Positions 1 through 5,155 of a stretch of 6,483 nucleotides of DNA are shown piece after piece. The DNA is from Desulfobacteraceae bacterium. GTDB taxonomy: Bacteria; Desulfobacterota; DSM-4660; Desulfatiglandales; HGW-15. A model generated the notes under the pieces. The model ran no database searches, was not told the origin of the DNA, and saw nothing but the letters and a program-made list of their open reading frames with translations. The position numbers and the translations under genes are program-made. The stretch is from positions 1 through 6,483 of the forward strand of contig RPPU01000267.1 in NCBI GenBank assembly GCA_003819975.1, written 5' to 3'. The number at the start of each line of letters is the position of its first letter. Position 1 is the first letter of the stretch.

Positions 1-5
1 ATAAA

Positions 6-1298
6 ATGCGCAATAAATCATCAGAACTTTTTCACAAAGCCCAAAAACTCATTCCGGGCGGGGTCAACAGCCCGGTCCGGGCCGGTAAATCAGTGGGCAT
101 TGAACCGCCCTTTATCAACCGGGCCCAAGGTTGCTTTTTATGGGATGCGGATGAAAACCAATATATCGATTATGTTGGTTCCTGGGGTCCCATGATCCTG
201 GGGCATAGCCACCCCAAGGTTATCCAAGCCCTCGTAGATGCAATTCCAAAAGGTACCAGTTATGGGGCTCCCACTGAATCGGAAGTGCAATTAGCTGAGC
301 TCATTATTAATATGGTCCCTTCCATTGAAATGGTTCGAATGGTCAATTCCGGCACTGAAGCCACCATGAGTGCCGTCCGTCTGGCCCGCGGTTATACCGG
401 CCGTAATAAAATCATCAAGTTTGAAGGTTGTTATCATGGCCATGCCGACAGCCTGTTGGTTTCAGCCGGCTCAGGTGTGGCAACCCTGGGCATTCCCGGC
501 AGCCCGGGGGTGCCTCCGGAACTGGCCAATCTCACGATCTCTCTGGCTTTTCATGACCTGCAAGCGGTTCATCAGGCCTTTGAAAAATATGGCCGCGATA
601 TTGCGGCCATTATCGTGGAACCTGTGCCGGGCAATATGGGCGTGATTGTCCCTGACCCCCAGTTTCTAAAAAGCTTGCGGACTATAACCACCCAAAACGG
701 TTCCTTGCTTATTTTCGATGAGGTCATCAGCGGTTTCAGGGTCAATTCGGGCGGCGCGCAAAAACTCTATAATATTATGCCCGATCTCACTTGTTTGGGT
801 AAAATCATCGGCGGCGGTTTGCCTGTCGGCGCTTATGGCGGTTCTAAAAAAATTATGGAACACATGGCGCCAACCGGAAACATCTATCAAGCTGGGACCT
901 TATCCGGCAATCCCCTGGCCATGGCTGCCGGTTTGGCCACCCTTAAAGAGCTGCAAGATGACCGGATCTATCAGGAATTGGAAAATAGGAGCCGGCTGCT
1001 TTTTAACGGACTGGCTCAAGCAGCCCAACAAACCGGGTTGGATTTGACCATCAATCGGGTCGGCTCCATGGGCTCCATTTTTTTCAATAAAGGGCCTGTA
1101 ACCGATTTTACGACCGTTAAAAAGAGCAACAGCGATTTTTTTAAGCGTTTTTATTTACACATGCTCGATCAAGGAACTTATTTGGCGCCATCGGCTTTTG
1201 AGGCTTGGTTCATTTCCCTGGCCCATGATACCTCTGTGCTGGAAAAAACCATTGCTGCCGCGGCCAAAAGCTTCAAAAAAGCCCAAAAGGAAAATTAA
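6..1298 (+). CDS. hemL: glutamate-1-semialdehyde 2,1-aminomutase
   Basis: This cytoplasmic PLP enzyme converts glutamate-1-semialdehyde to 5-aminolevulinate, the last step of the C5 route into haem, sirohaem and corrinoid synthesis. The 430-residue product has the usual length for the family and begins in the family manner, with PGGVNSPVRA at residues 17-26. It shows the class-III aminotransferase fold: NSGTEATMSAVRLARG (114-129) for the cofactor phosphate region, GCYHGHAD (141-148), FDEVISGFR (237-245) with the Asp that contacts the pyridine nitrogen, and GKIIGGGLPVGAYGG (265-279), where K266 is the expected Schiff-base lysine. No key residue is missing. Only five bases precede the ATG, so its ribosome binding site and promoter are outside the window. 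Its stop codon abuts a candidate promoter for the ATP synthase genes, so co-transcription with them is possible but not required. Identification is secure. Confidence 0.97.
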   Translation: MRNKSSELFHKAQKLIPGGVNSPVRAGKSVGIEPPFINRAQGCFLWDADENQYIDYVGSWGPMILGHSHPKVIQALVDAIPKGTSYGAPTESEVQLAELIINMVPSIEMVRMVNSGTEATMSAVRLARGYTGRNKIIKFEGCYHGHADSLLVSAGSGVATLGIPGSPGVPPELANLTISLAFHDLQAVHQAFEKYGRDIAAIIVEPVPGNMGVIVPDPQFLKSLRTITTQNGSLLIFDEVISGFRVNSGGAQKLYNIMPDLTCLGKIIGGGLPVGAYGGSKKIMEHMAPTGNIYQAGTLSGNPLAMAAGLATLKELQDDRIYQELENRSRLLFNGLAQAAQQTGLDLTINRVGSMGSIFFNKGPVTDFTTVKKSNSDFFKRFYLHMLDQGTYLAPSAFEAWFISLAHDTSVLEKTIAAAAKSFKKAQKEN

Positions 1299-1328
1299 TT
1301 GACTTCAGATGCCGATCTGTAATATAAC
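1299..1328 (+). promoter_or_regulatory. candidate sigma70 promoter for the F0 operon
   Basis: A TTGACT hexamer (1299-1304) begins at the base after the hemL stop. It is followed by an 18-nt spacer and TATAAC (1323-1328), each 5/6 to the consensus. The spacer holds a short perfect inverted repeat, CAGAT/ATCTG with a 4-nt loop (1306-1319). Transcription would start near 1335 and leave a leader of about 45 nt before atpZ. This is pattern matching only. Confidence 0.4.
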
Positions 1329-1378
1329 TAACAGGATTTTAAGGATATTTTTAAAACACAGGCAATTGTATTCTTATT

Positions 1379-1603
1379 ATGGAAAAGGACACCAAAAAAC
1401 TTTTTAAATCCCTGACGAACCTCAGTTCCATCGGGCTTGTTATGGCCGTGTGTATTGCGCTCGGAGGATTGTTAGGACATTACCTAGATCGAAAATGGGG
1501 AACAGCACCGATTTTTTTAATCATATGTTTTTTATTAGGCGCGGCTGCTGCTTTTAAAAATCTTTACACGCAATATAAAAAGATGCAAGCAAATGAAAAA
1601 TGA
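1379..1603 (+). CDS. atpZ: AtpZ/AtpI-family F0F1 ATP synthase accessory membrane protein
   Basis: This is a small (74-residue) inner-membrane protein of the family found first in many F0/F1 operons and thought to help assemble the synthase or to handle Mg2+/Ca2+. The sequence predicts a helical hairpin: a short basic N-terminus, membrane segment 1 at about 14-34, a polar turn with the family's G-x-x-x-D-like element (GHYLDRKWG, 33-41), membrane segment 2 at about 42-60, and a charged tail ending in Lys-rich residues. Length and the Gly-rich first helix fit the family. No strong Shine-Dalgarno is visible close to the ATG. The gene overlaps the next one by 11 nt, which suggests translational coupling. 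Its place just before atpI and atpB is the main support for its role. Confidence 0.85.
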   Translation: MEKDTKKLFKSLTNLSSIGLVMAVCIALGGLLGHYLDRKWGTAPIFLIICFLLGAAAAFKNLYTQYKKMQANEK

Positions 1604-1991
1604 ACCCTCCTCAAATTGGAGCCGAATTCACCCGATCTTGACCAGAAATAATTGGTTGATCTTGTTTGGATTGGCCGGTGTCAGCTTCTTCGCCATGCCT
1701 CCGGCTTTCACTCTGGGAGTCATTCTGGGCGGATTATTGATTATCATCAATTTTAACATGTTGCAACAGAGCATTCTGCGGACTATTCCGGTGGAAGGAC
1801 CGGTCAGTTTGAAAAAAGTTCCCCTGTTTTTGAAATACTACTTGCGCCTGTTGATCATGGGCACTATTCTTTATATCATTGTGGCCCGCGAATGGGCCGA
1901 CCCGATCGGCTTATCGGTCGGGTTATCGACCATTGTTTTCAGTATTGTGAGTTACGGCATTCATCAAGCCATTAAGGCCAAAAACGCATAA
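1593..1991 (+). CDS. atpI: ATP synthase subunit I (AtpI-like membrane protein)
   Basis: This is a 132-residue integral membrane protein with four predicted helices (about 21-36, 38-54, 79-98, 103-124) separated by a basic loop (LKKVP, 73-77). That is the layout of ATP synthase subunit I, a chaperone-like protein reported in other bacteria to assist c-ring assembly and not to remain a catalytic subunit. The start lies inside the end of atpZ in a different frame, and atpB begins 14 nt after the stop, so the three genes form one transcriptional unit. AtpI proteins are poorly conserved, so the assignment rests on topology and gene order more than on diagnostic residues. Confidence 0.85.
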   Translation: MKNEPSSNWSRIHPILTRNNWLILFGLAGVSFFAMPPAFTLGVILGGLLIIINFNMLQQSILRTIPVEGPVSLKKVPLFLKYYLRLLIMGTILYIIVAREWADPIGLSVGLSTIVFSIVSYGIHQAIKAKNA

Positions 1992-2005
1992 CCAAGTGAG
2001 ACCCT

Positions 2006-2695
2006 ATGGAACATCATTTCTTTTTATTGACTAAACTTTTTGAAGCGATCGGATGGGGCGAGTTTGCCCATCACCACAATCAAGTGATCCACACCTGGCT
2101 CGTAATGCTGATTCTGATTGTCGGCGCCTTGATTTTAGGCAAAGGCTTGCAACTCATTCCGCACAGAAAACAAAATGTGCTCGAACTGATTATCGGCGGA
2201 CTGGAAGATTTTATGACCGGCATTACCGGCCCTGAAGGCCGGGCCTTCTTTCCGTACATTGCCACCCTTTTCCTCTATATCCTGGTTTCGAATTTGATCG
2301 GCTTGGTGCCCGGCTTTTTCTCGCCTACGGCCGATATCAATACAACCGCTTCCATGGCCATCTGTACGTTTGCGATCACGCATGCCATTGGGATAAAATT
2401 TCACGGTTTTAAATATGTCAAACATTTCCTCGGCCCGGCCTGGTATTTGGCCTGGTTGATGTTGCCTATTGAATTGATCGGCCATCTGGCTCGAGTATTG
2501 TCGCTGAGCATTCGTCTTTTCGGCAATATCTTTGCCAAGGAGACCGTGTTGGGTATTCTTTTTATTTTAGCCGGTTTTTATTTGGCGCCCTTGCCGATTC
2601 TTTTTCTCGGCATCCTGGTCAGTTTTATTCAGGCGGTTGTTTTTACTTTGCTTTCGATCGTTTATTTTGCCGGCGCCATGGAAGACGCCCACTAA
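2006..2695 (+). CDS. atpB: F0F1 ATP synthase subunit a
   Basis: This is the stator channel subunit of the F0 sector; it forms the ion half-channels against the c-ring in the inner membrane. The 229-residue protein has a His-rich N-terminus (residues 3-4, 22-24) and several hydrophobic segments (about 28-46, 81-101, 113-131, 178-197, 200-223). The diagnostic motif LSIRLFGNIFAKE (167-179) contains R170, the essential arginine that faces the c-subunit carboxylate. FIQAVVFTLLSIVYF (207-221) carries Q209 and is the typical last helix. Length is normal for the short bacterial form. The start is preceded only by a weak AAGTGAG-type Shine-Dalgarno. It lies 14 nt after atpI. Subunit c follows only after a 133-nt gap that contains an inverted repeat pair, which is unusual for tightly packed atp genes. 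Confidence 0.97.
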   Translation: MEHHFFLLTKLFEAIGWGEFAHHHNQVIHTWLVMLILIVGALILGKGLQLIPHRKQNVLELIIGGLEDFMTGITGPEGRAFFPYIATLFLYILVSNLIGLVPGFFSPTADINTTASMAICTFAITHAIGIKFHGFKYVKHFLGPAWYLAWLMLPIELIGHLARVLSLSIRLFGNIFAKETVLGILFILAGFYLAPLPILFLGILVSFIQAVVFTLLSIVYFAGAMEDAH

Positions 2696-2714
2696 AACAG
2701 AAAAGGATGGATGA

Positions 2715-2787
2715 AACCGCTAATGCACGCTAATAAACGCTAATTTAAAAAAAAATTATTGGCGTTCATTCGTGTTTATTAACGGTT
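2715..2787. repeat. inverted pair of 30-nt decamer repeats between atpB and atpE
   Basis: The left arm at 2715-2744 (minus orientation) and the right arm at 2758-2787 (plus orientation) are copies of the 30-nt repeat also seen at 3925-4018 and 4467-4626. Each arm is three 10-nt units of the ATTnGCGTTy type, with CGGTT at the outer end. The arms are imperfect reverse complements separated by 13 nt of A-rich sequence, so the transcript can fold into a long imperfect hairpin. It starts 19 nt after the atpB stop and ends 41 nt before atpE. There is no T-run after it, so it is not a canonical terminator. Confidence 0.85.
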
Positions 2788-2813
2788 AAAATTAATAATA
2801 ATATAATATCTTC

Positions 2814-2820
2814 AAGGAGG
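2814..2820 (+). promoter_or_regulatory. strong Shine-Dalgarno of atpE
   Basis: AAGGAGG lies 8 nt before the atpE ATG. It is the best ribosome binding site in the window and clearly stronger than those of atpZ, atpI and atpB. This fits the need for many more c subunits than a subunits per complex. It also fixes the start of the N-terminally extended AtpE. Confidence 0.85.
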
Positions 2821-2828
2821 CTTGAACA

Positions 2829-3182
2829 ATGAAGCGAAATGTAAAATGGGTTCTGACAACACTGTTGATCTTGGGAACAACCCTTCCGGCCATGGCCGCC
2901 GACCCTACGGTCCAGGCGTCCGGCATGTGGATCTTTTTCGGCTTGGCTCTGGCTTGCGGTTTTGCCATTGGTATTGCCGCTTTCGGCACCGGGCTCGGCA
3001 TGGGCAATTCCATTAACGCCGCTCTGACCGGCATAGCGCGTAACCCCGAAGCGACCGGCAAAATCCAGACCAACCTGATCCTCGGTCTGGCTTTTATCGA
3101 ATCCCTCTGCATTTACGCTCTGTTGATCTGCTTCATGATGGTCCTCAAAATCCCGAGCTTTGAAGTGCTCCTGGGCAAATAG
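2829..3182 (+). CDS. atpE: F0F1 ATP synthase subunit c with N-terminal signal-like extension
   Basis: This is the proteolipid that forms the rotating c-ring. The 117-residue product is longer than the usual 70-90. Residues 1-24 look like a signal peptide (KRNVK, then a hydrophobic core, then PAMA-A), as in several deltaproteobacterial c subunits. The mature part is the standard helical hairpin: helix 1 about 33-65 with the Gly-rich GTGLGMGN (53-60), the polar loop ARNPE (70-74) that contacts the F1 stalk, and helix 2 about 80-107 with the ion-binding carboxylate E91. E91, S92 and Y96 match the Na+-type motif (E-S-x-x-x-Y). However, position 58, 33 residues before the Glu where Na+ enzymes carry Gln, is Met, and position 93 is Leu, so H+ coupling seems more likely. 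It is the last gene of the operon, followed 18 nt later by a strong terminator. Identification is secure. Confidence 0.97.
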   Translation: MKRNVKWVLTTLLILGTTLPAMAADPTVQASGMWIFFGLALACGFAIGIAAFGTGLGMGNSINAALTGIARNPEATGKIQTNLILGLAFIESLCIYALLICFMMVLKIPSFEVLLGK

Positions 3183-3200
3183 CGGGTTAAAAAAATGACT

Positions 3201-3243
3201 AAAAAAGGCACAGGGTTTTAGCAAAAACCCTGTGCCTTTTTTT
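3201..3243. terminator. intrinsic, probably bidirectional terminator after atpE
   Basis: A 19-bp perfect stem (3201-3219 with 3224-3242) with a 4-nt loop has a GC-rich core GGCACAGGG/CCCTGTGCC and is flanked by A6 on the left and T7 on the right. It therefore reads as a rho-independent terminator on both strands. It closes the F0 operon, and it lies about 130 nt beyond the stop of the converging minus-strand gene. Confidence 0.93.
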
Positions 3244-3372
3244 AATTTTAAAAATAATTTCCTAATTCGGCTTTCATGCCCCTACAATCTCGCCGCAGGA
3301 ACCGGACCCCTATCTCTTCTTTATTTAAACACGTTGTTAACAGTATTCAAATCTAAAACCTAAAATCCTTTG
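3244..3372. other. intergenic region between convergent genes, no gene seen
   Basis: This is AT-rich DNA between the atpE terminator and the stop of the UDG-like gene. It holds no credible ORF or RNA gene. The only item of note is TGCCCCTACA (3277-3286), identical to the right end of the REP-like element (5441-5450) but without a matching hairpin, so at most a decayed REP. Confidence 0.5.
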
Positions 3373-3918
3373 TTATTCGATTATTTTAATCGCCTTGGCA
3401 ATATCTTCCGCGATCATACGGCGCTTGCTTTTTTCGATGAGAAAGCTCGGTCCGGCCTGTAAATACGACGGGAACACCCGTTTGTCGCCCCAAAAATATT
3501 TCTGCTCCCGGATCTTGTAAGTCGACCCGGCCGGGATTACCCGTTTTTTGTTGCTCCGTTGGGCAATATAGTTAAGCGATCGGATGGCTACATCGCCCAT
3601 CAACATCAGAACTTTTGCTTTGGAAAACAAGCTCAATTCCTTTTCCAGCAACCAGGAACAAGACTTGATGGTGTCGACATTAAGTCCGGAATCGGTTTTC
3701 CCGCATTTGACCGCCGTGGTAAAATACATGCCCCGGCCGACCAATTCCGGAATGGAGGCGACTTTCACGCCTGCTTCGTTGAAAGCCTGAACCGTGGTCT
3801 TGGCGAACAAGGGCTCGCCTTTGGCATAATAGTAATCTTCCAACTTGGCCGGGGCGACTTCGGAGATCATGATCAAAGATACTTTTTCCGGGTTGATCTT
3901 GATCTCCGGCACTTGCAT
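3373..3918 (-). CDS. divergent uracil-DNA glycosylase-superfamily protein
   Basis: This 181-residue cytoplasmic protein has the motif order of the uracil-DNA glycosylase fold, close to the family 4/5 type. IMISEVAPAK (16-25) stands at the position of the GEAPG water-activating loop. YFTTAVKCGKT (65-75) resembles the YxTNVVKC strand. SCSWLLEKELSLF (86-98) matches the CxxxLxxEL helix, LMLMGDVAIRSL (104-115) the central strand and helix, and PSYLQAG (150-156) the HPSxL loop. C72 and C87 align with the two distal Fe-S ligands of family 4 enzymes, but the N-terminal Cys pair is absent, and the His of the HPS motif is Phe149. Uracil excision is therefore uncertain; the protein may be a structural relative with another role. 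The ATG is 6 nt from a 30-nt repeat copy and has no clear Shine-Dalgarno. The minus-strand neighbours do not point to a pathway. Confidence 0.75.
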   Translation of the reverse strand: MQVPEIKINPEKVSLIMISEVAPAKLEDYYYAKGEPLFAKTTVQAFNEAGVKVASIPELVGRGMYFTTAVKCGKTDSGLNVDTIKSCSWLLEKELSLFSKAKVLMLMGDVAIRSLNYIAQRSNKKRVIPAGSTYKIREQKYFWGDKRVFPSYLQAGPSFLIEKSKRRMIAEDIAKAIKIIE

Positions 3919-3924
3919 GTTATT

Positions 3925-4018
3925 AACCGCTAATACACGCGAATGAACGCAAATATTTTTTAAAAATCCTTAAAATATTTTATCTTTTATTCGCGTTTAT
4001 TGGCGTTCATTCGCGGTT
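3925..4018. repeat. inverted pair of 30-nt decamer repeats
   Basis: A copy at 3925-3954 (minus orientation) and a copy at 3989-4018 (plus orientation) belong to the same repeat family as 2715-2787. They are separated by 34 nt of very AT-rich DNA. CGGTT ends point outward, as in the atp copy. The pair fills nearly all the space between the start of the UDG-like gene (minus strand) and the end of the GxxExxY gene, and would form an imperfect hairpin. The AT-rich loop could hold the promoter of the UDG-like gene, but no clear hexamer pair is evident. Confidence 0.88.
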
Positions 4019-4035
4019 CCATTTTTATGTAAATT

Positions 4036-4443
4036 TTATTTTTCCGTATTTACATATCGCTTCCATTCCAGCCTGGGATTGCCGAAATTGATCAGAACTC
4101 CCAGCGGTGATTGAGTGGCTTTTAGATAATTGAGCAACTGGGCTTCTTCAATCTCCGTGACTCTCTTTATTGCCTTTATTTCGACGACTATCTTGTCGAA
4201 ACAGAGAAAATCAGCCATATATTCCTTTGTCAATGGCGGGTCTTTATAATGGATGATGAGTTTTTTCTGAGATTCAAAGGGGATTCCACAGGAGGAGAAT
4301 TCAATTTCCAAAGCTTCCTGATAAACCGCTTCAAGAAAACCGCTGCCCAGTTCGTTTGTAACCGTCATCGCCGCGCCGATGATTTTAAAAACCTCCTCCT
4401 TAAAAAATATTTCTTTCTCATTGCCATCATTATTCGAATTCAT
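4036..4443 (-). CDS. GxxExxY protein (PD-(D/E)XK nuclease-like, PDDEXK_3 family)
   Basis: This is a 135-residue soluble protein of the GxxExxY family, scattered widely in bacteria and of unknown function. The naming motif is at G35-x-x-E38-x-x-Y41 within LGSGFLEAVYQEAL (32-45). A PD-(D/E)XK-like core follows: D78 in MADFL (76-80), then VVEIKA (86-91) with E88-x-K90, then Q102-x-x-NYLK (105-108). The C-terminal strand GVLINFGNPRLEWKRY (115-130) is typical. All residues expected of an active nuclease core are present, but no activity is established for the family as far as I know. Length is full. A GGGGG stretch 11 nt before the ATG may serve as the ribosome binding site. The gene is bracketed by 30-nt repeats, with an inverted pair 17 nt past its stop and a four-copy direct array starting 23 nt before its ATG. 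This suggests that gene and repeats travel or function together. Confidence 0.93.
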   Translation of the reverse strand: MNSNNDGNEKEIFFKEEVFKIIGAAMTVTNELGSGFLEAVYQEALEIEFSSCGIPFESQKKLIIHYKDPPLTKEYMADFLCFDKIVVEIKAIKRVTEIEEAQLLNYLKATQSPLGVLINFGNPRLEWKRYVNTEK

Positions 4444-4466
4444 GAACGGCTAAACCCCCTATCCCC

Positions 4467-4626
4467 ATTCGCGTCTATTCGCCCCGCATTAGCGGTTTCA
4501 CTCTTTTAACATTTGCGTTTATTAGCGTGCATTAGCGGTTCTACTCTTTTAACATTCGTGTTTATTCGTGTCCATTCGCGGTTTCACTTTTTTACCATTC
4601 GTGTTTATTCGCGTTCATGCGCGGTT
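4467..4626. repeat. four-copy direct array of the 30-nt repeat, 43-44 nt period
   Basis: Copies lie at 4467-4497 (31 nt, one extra base in unit 2), 4511-4540, 4554-4583 and 4597-4626, all in plus orientation with CGGTT at the right end. The 13-nt gaps (4498-4510, 4541-4553, 4584-4596) are nearly identical T/C-rich stretches of the type TCACTCTTTTAAC, so the true tandem unit is 43 nt. The array fills the intergenic space upstream of the GxxExxY gene, and its last copy overlaps the 3' end of the acetyltransferase gene. Because gaps are short and conserved, this is a minisatellite-like array and not CRISPR. Confidence 0.9.
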
Positions 4627-5153
4627 AAATATTTCATGACAATGACTTGGCTTATCTTATTACCGGTCTCCGAAGTATGGGCTTGACGTCTGACTTCTTC
4701 GAATCCCTGCCTCCGCCAAAACCGTTCGGCCCGTATGTTTTCTTCCAGCACGGCCAAATAAATCGCCTTTCCGTCTTGCGACAGAACCCAATTCCACGTT
4801 GCCCTGAATAAGCGCGCCCCCAAGCCCTTTGCCCGGGCTTCGGGATCGAGCATGAGCAAACCGATCCACCATTCGTTTGTGGCCGGATAATGGCGTACGA
4901 TGTCGAGATAACCGATTAGGGGACCGCCCGGTTCGTAGATCCCCATCGAAAACTTGTCTTCCAAAGTTCTCCCCGGCGGCAACATGGCCAATTCATCCGC
5001 TGCGGCGCTCGGCCGGGTCGCAAAACCTTCATGCATTTCATGATAGTCCGTGCAGCGTTCGTACAAACCCTGCAGTGCAGCGGCATCGGCGGGTTTGAAA
5101 CGCCGAACAATATATCCGGGAAGAGAAAAAAATTTGAAAACAAGCTTACTCAT
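4605..5153 (-). CDS. GNAT-family N-acetyltransferase
   Basis: This 182-residue cytoplasmic protein probably transfers an acetyl group from acetyl-CoA to an amine of unknown substrate. Numbering from the chosen ATG, the GNAT fold starts at YIVRRFKPADAAAL (14-27). Motif D/A strands include GPLIGYLDIVRHYP (77-90) and WWIGLLMLDPEARAKGLGARLF (95-116), where R107-x-K-G-x-G112 is the acetyl-CoA pyrophosphate loop. Motif B is EENIRAERFWRRQGFEEV (137-154). The reading frame is open 14 codons further upstream, but those codons overlap the transposase gene. The ATG at 5153 is 2 nt after the transposase stop and has a GAGG about 12 nt upstream, so translational coupling is likely. The final residues (from about Thr177) and the TAA stop are encoded by a 30-nt repeat copy, so the original C-terminus was probably altered by the repeat. 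Confidence 0.88.
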   Translation of the reverse strand: MSKLVFKFFSLPGYIVRRFKPADAAALQGLYERCTDYHEMHEGFATRPSAAADELAMLPPGRTLEDKFSMGIYEPGGPLIGYLDIVRHYPATNEWWIGLLMLDPEARAKGLGARLFRATWNWVLSQDGKAIYLAVLEENIRAERFWRRQGFEEVRRQAHTSETGNKISQVIVMKYLTAHERE

Positions 5154-5155
5154 GG

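Noticed and set aside
2135..2485. 116-residue minus-strand ORF opposite atpB
   Set aside because: It is antisense to the conserved subunit a gene with no independent support.
2766..3224. 152-residue minus-strand ORF opposite atpE
   Set aside because: It is antisense to a clear subunit c gene, runs through the terminator stem, and its product has no recognisable fold or ribosome binding site.
3277..3286. 10-nt match (TGCCCCTACA) to the end of the REP-like element
   Set aside because: The flanking sequence lacks the 8-bp hairpin, and a 10-nt match alone could be chance.
3559..3933. 124-residue plus-strand ORF opposite the UDG-like gene
   Set aside because: It is a shadow of the minus-strand gene, which has recognisable motifs; the plus-strand product has low-complexity composition without domain likeness.
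4467..4626. CRISPR array
   Set aside because: Repeats are 30 nt and regularly spaced, but the gaps are only 13 nt and nearly identical to one another, there are no cas genes, and the same repeat occurs elsewhere as inverted pairs.
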